A DNA stretch of 6,656 nucleotides from an uncultured bacterium (lineage in GTDB: Bacteria; Gemmatimonadota; Gemmatimonadetes; Palauibacterales; KS3-K002). This document shows, in pieces, positions 1 through 6,656 of the stretch. Each line of letters starts with the position of its first letter. Positions within the stretch are counted from its first letter, which is position 1. Position numbers and translations under genes: made by a program. The notes beneath the pieces are model-generated. The model saw only the letters and a list, made by a program, of their open reading frames with translations. It searched no databases and was not told where the DNA came from. The stretch spans positions 1 to 6,656 of the forward strand of contig CANPVY010000384.1 of assembly GCA_947581845.1 (NCBI GenBank). The letters are read 5' to 3'.

Positions 1-1
1 C

Positions 2-514
2 GACGGCGCGCTCGCCGGATTGAGAGACGCGCAAGCGGCAGGATTGGTCCGCTACGTCGGACTGAGCGGGCACATGGGCCGGGACCGCTTCGCTGCGGCA
101 CTTGACAGCGGCGAGTTCGACATCGCGATGCCGGCGATCAACTTTGTGGACCGCCACACCTATGACTTCGAAGGCATCATCCTGCCCCTGGCAGCCACAC
201 ATGATGTCGGCGTCGCGGCGATGAAGGTCTTAGGCGGCGCGGTCGATTGGGACTACAGCACCCGCGCACAACGTGCGCTGCTGCTGGGCGACGACTACGA
301 GCCGGCCATTCGATACGCACTCGGCCTGCCCGAAGTGGCCACGGCGGTCATCGGTTGCAAGAGTGTCGATGAAGTGCGCCACGCCGCTCAAGCGGCCAGG
401 GGCTATCTTCCCCTGTCCGAAGACGAGCAGGATCGGCTGCTGGAGCGCGGCAAACAGCTCGCGGCTCAGTGGGGCCCGCACTTCGGGCCCGTGGAAGTTG
501 CGACGCAAGGCTAG
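2..514 (+). CDS. Aldo/keto reductase, C-terminal part (5' end outside window)
   Basis: This is the last 170 residues of an NAD(P)H-dependent aldo/keto reductase, a cytosolic (beta/alpha)8-barrel oxidoreductase. The frame is open from base 2 and ends at TAG 512-514. A TTG at base 20 is not a real start, because family similarity continues upstream of it. Visible family marks are the strand AGLVRYVGLSGH, the later strand GVAAMKVLGG, and the cofactor-side segment VATAVIGCKSVDEVRHA, which matches the usual AKR adenine-phosphate binding region. Full-length members are about 300 residues, so roughly the first 130 are missing, including the catalytic Asp-Tyr-Lys-His residues; activity cannot be judged. 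The tail (SEDEQDRLLERGKQLA) is a normal C-terminal helix. It converges on the symporter gene and is probably a separate transcription unit. The substrate is unknown; a sugar or polyol is possible from context only. Confidence 0.88.
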   Translation, partial: DGALAGLRDAQAAGLVRYVGLSGHMGRDRFAAALDSGEFDIAMPAINFVDRHTYDFEGIILPLAATHDVGVAAMKVLGGAVDWDYSTRAQRALLLGDDYEPAIRYALGLPEVATAVIGCKSVDEVRHAAQAARGYLPLSEDEQDRLLERGKQLAAQWGPHFGPVEVATQG

Positions 515-529
515 AGGATGGAAACGTTC

Positions 530-541
530 GCCGGCGCCGGC
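530..541. other. 12-bp perfect palindrome between convergent genes
   Basis: GCCGGCGCCGGC lies in the 52-base gap between the stop codons of the aldo/keto reductase (514) and the symporter (567). As RNA it could fold only into a short GC stem with a tiny loop, and no T-run follows on either strand, so it is not a canonical intrinsic terminator. In DNA this rich in G and C such a palindrome can arise by chance. Its position where two transcripts meet is the only reason to list it. Confidence 0.25.
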
Positions 542-566
542 ACCTCGCCCCGCCGACGACTTCCAG

Positions 567-2327
567 CTATTCGAAGCCGACGCGCGGCAAGTACTTGAAG
601 ATCCCTGTCGCCGCGAAGACCACGACCAGCATACAGAGCGCCCCGTAGCGTGCCTCGCCGTAGAGAAAGTAGCCGGTACCGAACAGCGTCGCGTAGACGA
701 CCGCGCAGCCCAGGAACCAGGAGAGCAGCGCCGCCGTGAAGCTCCCCTCCGTCGGACCCGTTCGCACCGCCCCCTGCCAGCCTCGATTGAAGGGCCGAAT
801 CCGGTCGTAGAATGCCTGTAGCGTCGCCCTGTCGGTCGCCGGCGTCAGCAACGTCACCGTCAACCAGACCACCGTTGTGACGGCAACGCCCAGCACGAGC
901 CGGAGCGAGGGATCGAGCGCAGAGAGCCCCACTGCCTCGTGCACGAACTCGAAGTAAACAGCCACGACAAAGGAGATGGTCATCGCCGCCAGTTCGCTCC
1001 AGGCGCTGATCCGCCACCAGAACCAGCGCAGCAGGAAGATGAGTCCCGTGCCGGCACCGATCTGCAGCAGGATCCGGAACGCCTGCAACGCGTTCTCCAG
1101 CCACAGCGAGACCATGCCAGCCAGGATGATCAGCACCACCGTGGACAGCCGGCCCACCGTCACGTAGTGACGTTCGTCGCGGTGGCGCGCCACGAACCTG
1201 CGATAGAAGTCGTCGACGATGTAGGAGGCGCCCCAGTTGAGATGCGTGCTGATCGTGGACATGTAAGCGGCGGCGAGCGACGCCACCACCAGGCCCAGCA
1301 GACCCTGCGGCAGAAAGATCAGCATCGCCGGGTAGGCCAGGTCGTGGCGCACGATCGACGGGTCGAGGCCCGGGAAACGCGCTGTGATCGCTTCGAGGTT
1401 CGGATAGACGATCAGCGAGGCGAGCGCCACGACGATCCAGGGCCAGGGCCTCAGCGCGTAGTGCGCGATGTTGAACCACAGTGTCGCCCGCATCGACTCG
1501 CGCTCGTTGCGTGCCGCCAGCATGCGCTGCGCCACGTAGCCGCCACCACCCGGCTCGGCCCCGGGATACCAGGTGCTCCACCACTGGATCGCGACCGGGA
1601 TGATGAAGACTGTCGCGGCCACCCGCCAATCGGAGAAGTCCGGCAGCAGGCTCAGCCTGCCCTCCAGCGTCGGGTGGGAGATCAGACCCGCCAGACCGCC
1701 GACGGCCGGATGCGCCACCGCGTAGTACGCGGCCGCGACCGAGCCGATCATGGCGATAGCGAAGAGCACGAGATCGGTGACCACCACGCCCCACAGCCCC
1801 GAAGTCGCCGAGTAGACCACCGTCACGGTGCCCGCGATCAGCACCGTCGTGTACTTGTCGACACCCAGCAGCACGCCGGCGATCTTGATCGCCGCCAGCG
1901 TGACGGCCGCCATGATCATCACGTTGAAGAACACGCCCAGGTACAGCGCACGGAAGCCACGCAGGAACGCGGCGATCCCGCCGGAGTAGCGCAGCTCATA
2001 GAACCCGATGTCCGTGAACGCGCCGGAACGCCGCCACAGCTTCGCATAGAAGAAGACCGTGCACATACCGGTGATCAGGAACGCCCACCACAGCCAGTTC
2101 TGGCTGACCCCACCGGTCCGCACCATGTCGGTCACCAGGTTCGGCGTATCGGTGGAGAAGGTCGTCGCCACCATCGAGGTGCCCAGCAGCCACCACGGCG
2201 CCTTGCGCCCCGACAGGAAGAACTCCTGCGTCCCGCGCCCCGCGCGCCGGGCAAAGACAACGCCCACCACCAGCGCGACAACGCCATAGAGGAAGACGAC
2301 GAACCAGTCGAGGCGAACGAGCTGCAT
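567..2327 (-). CDS. Sodium:solute symporter (SSS / SLC5-type family)
   Basis: This is a 586-residue inner-membrane transporter of the SSS family, which couples Na+ influx to uptake of sugars, organic acids or similar solutes. The N-terminus DWFVVFLYGVVALVVGVVFA is transmembrane segment 1. It is followed by the family signature FFLSGRKAPWWLLGTSMVAT (residues 36-55) and TDTPNLVT (59-66), the unwound substrate/Na+ helix region of the LeuT fold. Further marks are the loop WYPGAEPGGGGYVAQRML (253-270) and the segment AAYMSTISTHLNW (353-365). The hydroxyl residues in that last segment (S357, T358, S360) correspond to the Na2-site helix, and DDFYRRF follows. More hydrophobic helices lie at about 391-410, 417-435, 444-461, 475-495, 530-555 and 562-580; 13 or more segments are plausible. 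The length is typical of the longer subgroup. The start is ATG 2327-2325 with GGAGA 8 bases upstream. It is divergent from the glycosidase genes, which suggests import of a sugar they release. The specific substrate cannot be read from sequence. Confidence 0.93.
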   Translation of the reverse strand: MQLVRLDWFVVFLYGVVALVVGVVFARRAGRGTQEFFLSGRKAPWWLLGTSMVATTFSTDTPNLVTDMVRTGGVSQNWLWWAFLITGMCTVFFYAKLWRRSGAFTDIGFYELRYSGGIAAFLRGFRALYLGVFFNVMIMAAVTLAAIKIAGVLLGVDKYTTVLIAGTVTVVYSATSGLWGVVVTDLVLFAIAMIGSVAAAYYAVAHPAVGGLAGLISHPTLEGRLSLLPDFSDWRVAATVFIIPVAIQWWSTWYPGAEPGGGGYVAQRMLAARNERESMRATLWFNIAHYALRPWPWIVVALASLIVYPNLEAITARFPGLDPSIVRHDLAYPAMLIFLPQGLLGLVVASLAAAYMSTISTHLNWGASYIVDDFYRRFVARHRDERHYVTVGRLSTVVLIILAGMVSLWLENALQAFRILLQIGAGTGLIFLLRWFWWRISAWSELAAMTISFVVAVYFEFVHEAVGLSALDPSLRLVLGVAVTTVVWLTVTLLTPATDRATLQAFYDRIRPFNRGWQGAVRTGPTEGSFTAALLSWFLGCAVVYATLFGTGYFLYGEARYGALCMLVVVFAATGIFKYLPRVGFE

Positions 2328-2335
2328 GTGCTGTG

Positions 2336-2340
2336 TCTCC
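2336..2340 (-). promoter_or_regulatory. Ribosome binding site of the symporter gene
   Basis: The minus strand reads GGAGA here, with an 8-base spacer to ATG at 2327. This is a strong match in sequence and spacing and fixes the symporter start. No better in-frame start lies upstream. Confidence 0.7.
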
Positions 2341-2430
2341 GCTGTTCAGGCTCAGGCGCGTCCCTGCGGAGGCGGTCGAGGCTTCTTAATACAGTCCATC
2401 CACGCCGCGCGCCACTCTACTGCCGGAGGA

Positions 2431-2460
2431 TTGGCGTTCCCCATGCAGCCATCCTATTCT
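2431..2460 (+). promoter_or_regulatory. Candidate sigma70-type promoter for the glycosidase genes
   Basis: TTGGCG at 2431-2436 and TATTCT at 2455-2460 each match 4 of 6 consensus bases and are 18 bases apart. Transcription would begin near 2467, giving a leader of about 45 bases to ATG 2512. If real, it rules out the upstream in-frame ATG at 2443, which would lie inside the promoter. Matches this loose occur by chance, so the call is tentative. Confidence 0.35.
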
Positions 2461-2495
2461 CAGCAGCGATCGCGACACGGCAGCACGCAGCGCAC

Positions 2496-2500
2496 GGAGG
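2496..2500 (+). promoter_or_regulatory. Ribosome binding site of the GH125 gene
   Basis: GGAGG lies 11 bases before ATG 2512, slightly longer than ideal spacing but a full core match. A competing GGAGGA at 2425-2430 lies 12 bases before the in-frame ATG at 2443. The Tat motif next to the N-terminus and the candidate promoter at 2431-2460 favour 2512. Confidence 0.55.
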
Positions 2501-2511
2501 TAGCGCGCTCC

Positions 2512-3945
2512 ATGATCTCACGCAGAGAGATGATCCGAACGACAGGAGCCGCCCTGGCCGGCCTCGCCGCCCGTGCCGACCGGCTAGCCGCCGCGCTCGC
2601 CGCGCAGGACTACCCGTCACAGCGGCCGCCGCTCGGCCAGCGCAAGTTCGTGAGCGACGCCGTTGAGGCGACCATCGACCGCGTCACGCGGGACATCGCC
2701 GAGCCTGAGCTCGCCTGGATGTTCGAGAATTGCTATCCCAACACGCTGGACACGACCGTCCGGCTCGGGACTACCGACGGCAGGCCGGACACGTTCGTGA
2801 TCACGGGCGACATCCCGGCCATGTGGTTGCGCGATTCGACCGCACAGGTCTGGCCCTATCTGCCCTTAGCGAAACAGGACGAGAAGCTGAAGCAGCTGCT
2901 GGCCGGGGTCATCCACCGACAGGCGCACTGCATCCTGATCGACCCTTACGCCAACGCCTTCAACGACGGGCCCACCGGCAGTCCCTGGGCGAGCGACCTC
3001 ACCCAGATGAAGCCGGAGCTGCACGAGCGCAAATGGGAGATCGATTCGCTCTGCTATCCCGTAAGACTCGCCTACGGCTACTGGCGAACGACCGGCGATG
3101 CCTCGGTGCTCGATCGAGACTGGCAAGCGGCGGCGAAGCTCAGCGTGCAGACGTTCAGGGAACAGCAGCGCAAGCAGGGCCACGGGCCCTACAGATTCCA
3201 GCGGACCACCGCCGTCGCCTACGACACCGTCCCGCTGGGCGGCTACGGCAACCCGACCCGCAAAGTCGGGCTCATCCACTCGATGTTTCGACCGTCCGAC
3301 GACGCCTGCATCTATCCCTTCCTCGTCCCGTCGAACCTCTTCGCGGTCGCGTCACTGATGCAGCTACGGGAGATGTTCAGGGAGGAGATCGGCAACCGCG
3401 CTTTTGCAGCGGAGTGTGACGAGCTGGCGGAGGAGGTCGCCACGGCTATCCGGGACTACGCGATCGTCCAGCATCCGAAGTACGGCCACATCTACGCCTA
3501 TGAGGTGGACGGCTTCGGCAACGCCCTGTTCATGGATGACGCGAACGTGCCGAGCCTGCTATCCCTCCCCTATCTCAGCGTCACCGATACCGCCGACCCC
3601 GTCTACCAGGCTACAAGGCGCTTCGTGCTGAGCGAGGACAACCCCTACTTCTTCCGCGGTGAAGCCGGCGAGGGGATCGGCGGTCCGCATGTCGGTCTCG
3701 AGATGATCTGGCCGCTCGGCATCATCATGCGCGCGCTGACCAGCACCGACGACGCCGAGATTCTCCACTGCCTGCGCACGCTCAAGGCCACCCATGCCGG
3801 GACCGGCTTCATGCACGAGTCGTTTCACCAGGACGATCCGACGAACTTCACACGCGCCTGGTTCGCCTGGGCGAACACGCTACTCGGCGAACTGATCGTC
3901 ACCCTGCACGGCGAGCGGCCCCAGTTGCTGCGCACGCCGCTCTGA
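2512..3945 (+). CDS. GH125 exo-alpha-1,6-mannosidase (formerly DUF1237), Tat-exported
   Basis: This 477-residue glycoside hydrolase family 125 protein belongs to an inverting, metal-independent family with an (alpha/alpha)6 barrel that removes non-reducing alpha-1,6-linked mannose from N-glycan or mannan fragments. Residues 3-11 (SRREMIRTT) form a twin-arginine motif, followed by a short hydrophobic stretch to about residue 30. Family blocks appear in order: ITGDIPAMWLRDSTAQVWPY (97-116), NAFNDGPTGSPWASD (148-162), KWEIDSLCYPVRLAYGYW (174-191), FRPSDDACIYPFLVPSN (259-275), GGPHVGLEMIWPLGI (390-404) and GFMHESFHQDDPTNFTRAWF (432-451). By analogy with characterised GH125 enzymes, D178 is the likely general acid and E436 the likely general base. 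The mature part, about 440 residues, matches the usual family length, so the gene looks complete. ATG 2512 is preferred over an in-frame ATG at 2443. It is the first gene of a probable two-gene operon, with 34 bases before the next start. Confidence 0.93.
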   Translation: MISRREMIRTTGAALAGLAARADRLAAALAAQDYPSQRPPLGQRKFVSDAVEATIDRVTRDIAEPELAWMFENCYPNTLDTTVRLGTTDGRPDTFVITGDIPAMWLRDSTAQVWPYLPLAKQDEKLKQLLAGVIHRQAHCILIDPYANAFNDGPTGSPWASDLTQMKPELHERKWEIDSLCYPVRLAYGYWRTTGDASVLDRDWQAAAKLSVQTFREQQRKQGHGPYRFQRTTAVAYDTVPLGGYGNPTRKVGLIHSMFRPSDDACIYPFLVPSNLFAVASLMQLREMFREEIGNRAFAAECDELAEEVATAIRDYAIVQHPKYGHIYAYEVDGFGNALFMDDANVPSLLSLPYLSVTDTADPVYQATRRFVLSEDNPYFFRGEAGEGIGGPHVGLEMIWPLGIIMRALTSTDDAEILHCLRTLKATHAGTGFMHESFHQDDPTNFTRAWFAWANTLLGELIVTLHGERPQLLRTPL

Positions 3946-3966
3946 GCGAAACGCGCCACCCTGATC

Positions 3967-3971
3967 AAGAG
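3967..3971 (+). promoter_or_regulatory. Weak ribosome binding site of the clan GH-A gene
   Basis: AAGAG lies 8 bases before ATG 3980, a partial Shine-Dalgarno match with good spacing. The short gap after the GH125 stop suggests one transcript. The Tat motif directly after this ATG supports the start more strongly than the binding site does. Confidence 0.4.
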
Positions 3972-3979
3972 CGGACACC

Positions 3980-6656
3980 ATGACGCCGACCATTGATCGC
4001 CGAAGCTTCCTGGGCTCCCTGGGCGCCGCAGCCGTCGCCAGCACGCTGCCGCGCCCACTCAAGGCCTTCCTCGTCGCGGCCGAGCCGCCGTCGGTCACCC
4101 GCGTCCCACGGGTCGCGGTCCTCGCCGAGCGCGGGTTCCCGACGATCGACGCGAGCGTCCTAGAGCCGCGCACGCTGCGTGACGCCCTGCGCGGACTCGC
4201 GGCCAGCTATCTCGAAGTCGGTGAGCTGGAGCGGCTGGACCCCAGCGCCTTCGATGTCTTCCTCAACCCGTACGGGTCGGCCTTCCCCAAGCCCGCCTGG
4301 CCGCAGTTCCACGACTTCCTCACCGCGGGCGGGAACTGGGTGAACGTGGGCGGGGTGCCGTTCGCGGTGCCGGTGCGGCGCGAAGCGGAGGGCTGGCAGC
4401 CGGAGGTGCGCCAGTCCGCCTACCACAAGCAGCTGGGCATCACCCAGGCGTTCCCGGTGGACGTGAGCGGACCGCACAGCTACCGGCCCAACCCGGATAT
4501 CGAGTGGACGGACGAGCTCGCCGGTGAAATCAGTGCGGAGACCGTCTACGAGCTGTACTGCCGCTTCACGCGCGAACCCGAGTTCCCCGATGAGGACGGA
4601 TCGTCCGGGCCGCGCGACGCATTGCTGGTACCGCTCATCTCGGTGATGGGCGGCGACGAACATCCGCTGGCCGTGCCGATCGTGTGCATCGACCGGCTGC
4701 TGGGCCCCTTTGCCGGCGGTCGCTGGCTGCTGGCGGACTTCAACGGCTCGCTGTCCGCCGCAGCGCTACGCGCGCTGCTCGAGCACGCAGCCGTTGGCGC
4801 CCACGCGCTCGTCGCCCAGCCTTCGTTCGCCTGCTATCAGGACGGCGAGACGCCGGCCATCACCGTGACGCTGAAGTCGCCGGCCGGGCACCGTGCAAGC
4901 GACCTCACGTGTCGCGTCGAGATCTTTGACGAGGGCAACCGGTCCATCGCCGTGACGACCCTGCCCCTGCACGGCACCGGCTTCGTCGTCGCCGGCACCG
5001 TCACGTTGAAGACGGCGGACCCGGTCGGGTTGGCCCCCGGCCTCTACCGTGTCGAAGCGACGCTCGAAAAGGAAGACGAAACCTTCTCGGGGCTAGGCGC
5101 CAGGACCGGCTTCTGGATCTTCGACCGCGAGCTGCTGGCGAGCGGTGACCTGTTCACGACGGACGCGCACACGCTGCTGCGCCACGGCGAGCCGTACGTG
5201 GTCACGGGCACCTCGTACATGGCCTCGGACGTGCACCGCAAGTTCCTCTTCGAGCCGAACCCGTACGTCTGGGATCGTGACTTCGCCGCAATGAAGCGAG
5301 CGGGAGTCAACATGATCCGCACCGGGATCTGGACCGGCTGGAAGAACTACATGCTCGACGTCGGCGCACCCAACGAGGCCGCGCTGCGCGCGCTGGACGC
5401 GTTCCTGCTCACCGCGCGCCGTTACGACATTCCCGTCATCTTCACCTTCTTCGCCTTCCTGCCGGAGATGTGGGGCGGTGCGAACCCGTATCTCGACCCG
5501 CGCGCGGTCGGGGCGCAGAAGACCTTCCTCAGCCTCGTCGTTCGGCGCTACCGCGAGATGAACGACGTGATCTGGGACCTCATCAACGAGCCGTCCTTTT
5601 GTTCGCCCGAGCGCCTGTGGCTCACGCGGCCCAACTACGACCGCTACGAACTGCGCGCCTGGCACGACTGGCTGCGTCAGCGCTTCCCCGCACGCTCCGA
5701 CGCCGAGCGTCAGGCGCGGCTCGCCGAGCTCTGGCGCACGTTGCCCAACGAGGCGATGGCGCTGCCGCGGCCCGAGGAGTTCAGCGACCGCAACATCTTC
5801 GAGGGTAATCGACCGCTCAAGGTGATGGAGTACCGGTTGTTCGCCAACGACATGTTCACCCGCTGGGCGCGCGAGATGATCGCTGCGCTCCGCGAGGCGG
5901 GTAATCCGCGCCAGCTGGTCACGGTCGGTCAGGACGAAGGTGGCACTTACGAGCGGCCGGGCCCGATGTTCCACGGCTCGGCAGTCGACTTCACCTCCAA
6001 CCATACCTGGTGGCTGAACGACAATCTCCTCTGGGACCACGTCATGACCAAGACGCCCGACCGGCCGAACCTGATTTCCGAGACGGGCATCATGTTCTAC
6101 GAGCGGATAGACGGAAGCGCCTGGCGGACAGAAGAAGAAGCCCGTGACCTGCTCGAACGCAAGCTCGCGCTCGCCCTCGCCGTCGGCGGTGCCGGGTTCA
6201 TCGAGTGGATCTGGAACACCAACCCCTACATGCCGCTCGACAACGAGGCCGCCATCGGACTGCTCCGCACCGACGGGTCGGCGAAACCCGAGCTCCACGT
6301 GTTCCGCGACATGGCGAGGTTCGCCGCGCAGTCGCTGCGTGACCTGGGGCCGCGCGAGCGCGAGCCGGCGCTCATGGTCATCCCGCACTCGCACATGTTC
6401 TCCGTTCGGAACTTCGCCAGCGAGGCGACGCAACGCGCCGTGCGCACGTTGCATTACAGCTGCGGCGTGACCATGAGCGGCGTCAGCGAGTACGGGCTCG
6501 ATCGCCTGGACTATATTCCGCAGCTCATCATCCTACCGTCACCCCGCATCCTGACCGAAACAGCGTGGCAACGCCTCCTGGTGCTTGCCGACGACGGCGC
6601 CACGCTGCTCGTCACCGGGCCCATCGATTCCGACGAGCACTGGTTTCCGGTCCCGC
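3980..6656 (+). CDS. Modular Tat-exported clan GH-A glycosidase (GH5/GH42-like), C-terminus outside window
   Basis: The frame is open from ATG 3980 to the right edge, giving 892 residues without a stop. Residues 5-15 (IDRRSFLGSLG) are a classic Tat motif, followed by AAAVASTLP. Residues 44-130 look like a Rossmann/class I amidotransferase-like domain (RVAVLAERG; FDVFLNPYG; GGNWVNVGG). Residues 290-385 resemble an Ig-like beta-sandwich. A TIM barrel runs from about 400 to 785: GEPYVVTGTSYM opens it, AMKRAGVNMIRTGIWTGW is an early strand, and WDLINEPSF (532-540) carries the acid/base E537. LISETGIM (698-705) carries the nucleophile E701, and GFIEWIWNTNPY fits the last strand. These two glutamates place it in clan GH-A, a retaining clan. 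Residues 797-892 resemble the GH42 trimerisation domain. The substrate is unknown; beta-mannosidase would suit the GH125 neighbour, but beta-galactosidase or another exo-activity is possible. Confidence 0.85.
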   Translation, partial: MTPTIDRRSFLGSLGAAAVASTLPRPLKAFLVAAEPPSVTRVPRVAVLAERGFPTIDASVLEPRTLRDALRGLAASYLEVGELERLDPSAFDVFLNPYGSAFPKPAWPQFHDFLTAGGNWVNVGGVPFAVPVRREAEGWQPEVRQSAYHKQLGITQAFPVDVSGPHSYRPNPDIEWTDELAGEISAETVYELYCRFTREPEFPDEDGSSGPRDALLVPLISVMGGDEHPLAVPIVCIDRLLGPFAGGRWLLADFNGSLSAAALRALLEHAAVGAHALVAQPSFACYQDGETPAITVTLKSPAGHRASDLTCRVEIFDEGNRSIAVTTLPLHGTGFVVAGTVTLKTADPVGLAPGLYRVEATLEKEDETFSGLGARTGFWIFDRELLASGDLFTTDAHTLLRHGEPYVVTGTSYMASDVHRKFLFEPNPYVWDRDFAAMKRAGVNMIRTGIWTGWKNYMLDVGAPNEAALRALDAFLLTARRYDIPVIFTFFAFLPEMWGGANPYLDPRAVGAQKTFLSLVVRRYREMNDVIWDLINEPSFCSPERLWLTRPNYDRYELRAWHDWLRQRFPARSDAERQARLAELWRTLPNEAMALPRPEEFSDRNIFEGNRPLKVMEYRLFANDMFTRWAREMIAALREAGNPRQLVTVGQDEGGTYERPGPMFHGSAVDFTSNHTWWLNDNLLWDHVMTKTPDRPNLISETGIMFYERIDGSAWRTEEEARDLLERKLALALAVGGAGFIEWIWNTNPYMPLDNEAAIGLLRTDGSAKPELHVFRDMARFAAQSLRDLGPREREPALMVIPHSHMFSVRNFASEATQRAVRTLHYSCGVTMSGVSEYGLDRLDYIPQLIILPSPRILTETAWQRLLVLADDGATLLVTGPIDSDEHWFPVP

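Larger units (their letters stand above)
2328..2511. promoter_or_regulatory. Divergent intergenic region, symporter / GH125
   Basis: These 184 bases separate two divergently transcribed genes and must hold both promoters and any shared operator. The region includes the few AT-richer patches of this neighbourhood, at 2383-2393 (TTCTTAATACA) and 2451-2460. On the minus strand 2391-2386 reads TATTAA, a possible -10 for the symporter, but no good -35 lies 16-18 bases upstream of it. I saw no convincing long inverted repeat of LacI or GntR type, and no riboswitch-like structure. Shared control of the two arms is inferred only from the arrangement. Confidence 0.55.

Noticed and set aside
511..1794. 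Second minus-strand open frame of 427 codons inside the symporter gene
   Set aside because: It is an alternative frame of the same strand, rich in Arg and Gly, with no family motif, while the other frame encodes a clear SSS protein.
2466..2473. GCGATCGC palindrome in the divergent intergenic region, considered as an operator
   Set aside because: Eight bases only, and a self-complementary GC-rich word of this kind is common by chance; no second copy was seen nearby.
2326..2511. Extended N-terminus of GH125 from an ATG at 2326
   Set aside because: That ATG overlaps the symporter start codon, has no binding site, and the 62 extra residues are not like the family. The Tat motif directly after 2512 gives a better start.
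939..2666. Long + strand open frame of 575 codons
   Set aside because: It lies antisense to nearly the whole symporter gene and its product is an unstructured mix of Arg, His, Gln and Asp without a recognisable domain. It is a byproduct of high GC content.
2730..3419. + strand open frame of 229 codons within GH125
   Set aside because: It is a shifted frame of the GH125 gene with an Arg/Ala/His-rich product; the GH125 frame is unambiguous.
4160..4663. Minus-strand open frame of 167 codons
   Set aside because: It is antisense to the N-terminal domain of the clan GH-A gene and shows no domain or ribosome binding site.
5093..6454. Minus-strand open frame of 453 codons
   Set aside because: It is antisense to the clan GH-A catalytic barrel, whose + strand frame carries NEP and SETG motifs. 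The antisense product is Val/Arg/Glu-rich low-complexity sequence without a known fold.
1..6656. CRISPR array, tRNA, insertion sequence or prophage features
   Set aside because: No regularly spaced repeats, tRNA-like arms, transposase frames or terminal inverted repeats were seen on either strand.

Overview
This is a GC-rich bacterial chromosomal window with four genes and almost no non-coding DNA. It looks like a small carbohydrate-use locus of a soil- or sediment-type heterotroph. There are no rRNA, tRNA or phylogenetic marker genes, so the phylum cannot be fixed. The mix of an SSS symporter with Tat-exported glycosidases would fit groups such as Acidobacteriota, Gemmatimonadota, Chloroflexota or Planctomycetota; this is an impression, not a result.

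Layout. Bases 2-514 (+) hold the C-terminal half of an aldo/keto reductase cut by the left edge. It converges, across a 52-base gap, on a 586-residue sodium:solute symporter (567-2327, -). A 184-base divergent intergenic region (2328-2511) carries a good symporter ribosome binding site and a plausible sigma70-type promoter for the rightward genes. On the + strand follow a GH125 family alpha-mannosidase (2512-3945) and, 34 bases later, a large modular clan GH-A glycosidase (3980 to beyond the right edge). The last gene stays open for 892 codons and has no stop in the window.

How the genes may work together. Both glycosidases begin with twin-arginine (Tat) signals, so they are predicted to act outside the cytoplasmic membrane. 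GH125 enzymes remove non-reducing alpha-1,6-linked mannose. The clan GH-A enzyme has both catalytic glutamates (E537 in WDLINEP, E701 in SETG) and would cleave a second, probably beta-linked, bond. The divergent symporter is well placed to import a released sugar. The inferred picture is a compact mannose-glycan (N-glycan or mannan) salvage cassette using a sodium symporter instead of a SusCD or ABC importer.

The most unusual object is the clan GH-A protein. It has a predicted Rossmann/class I amidotransferase-like domain before the barrel and what looks like a second one after it, as in the GH42 trimerisation domain. I could not place it confidently in one glycoside hydrolase family.
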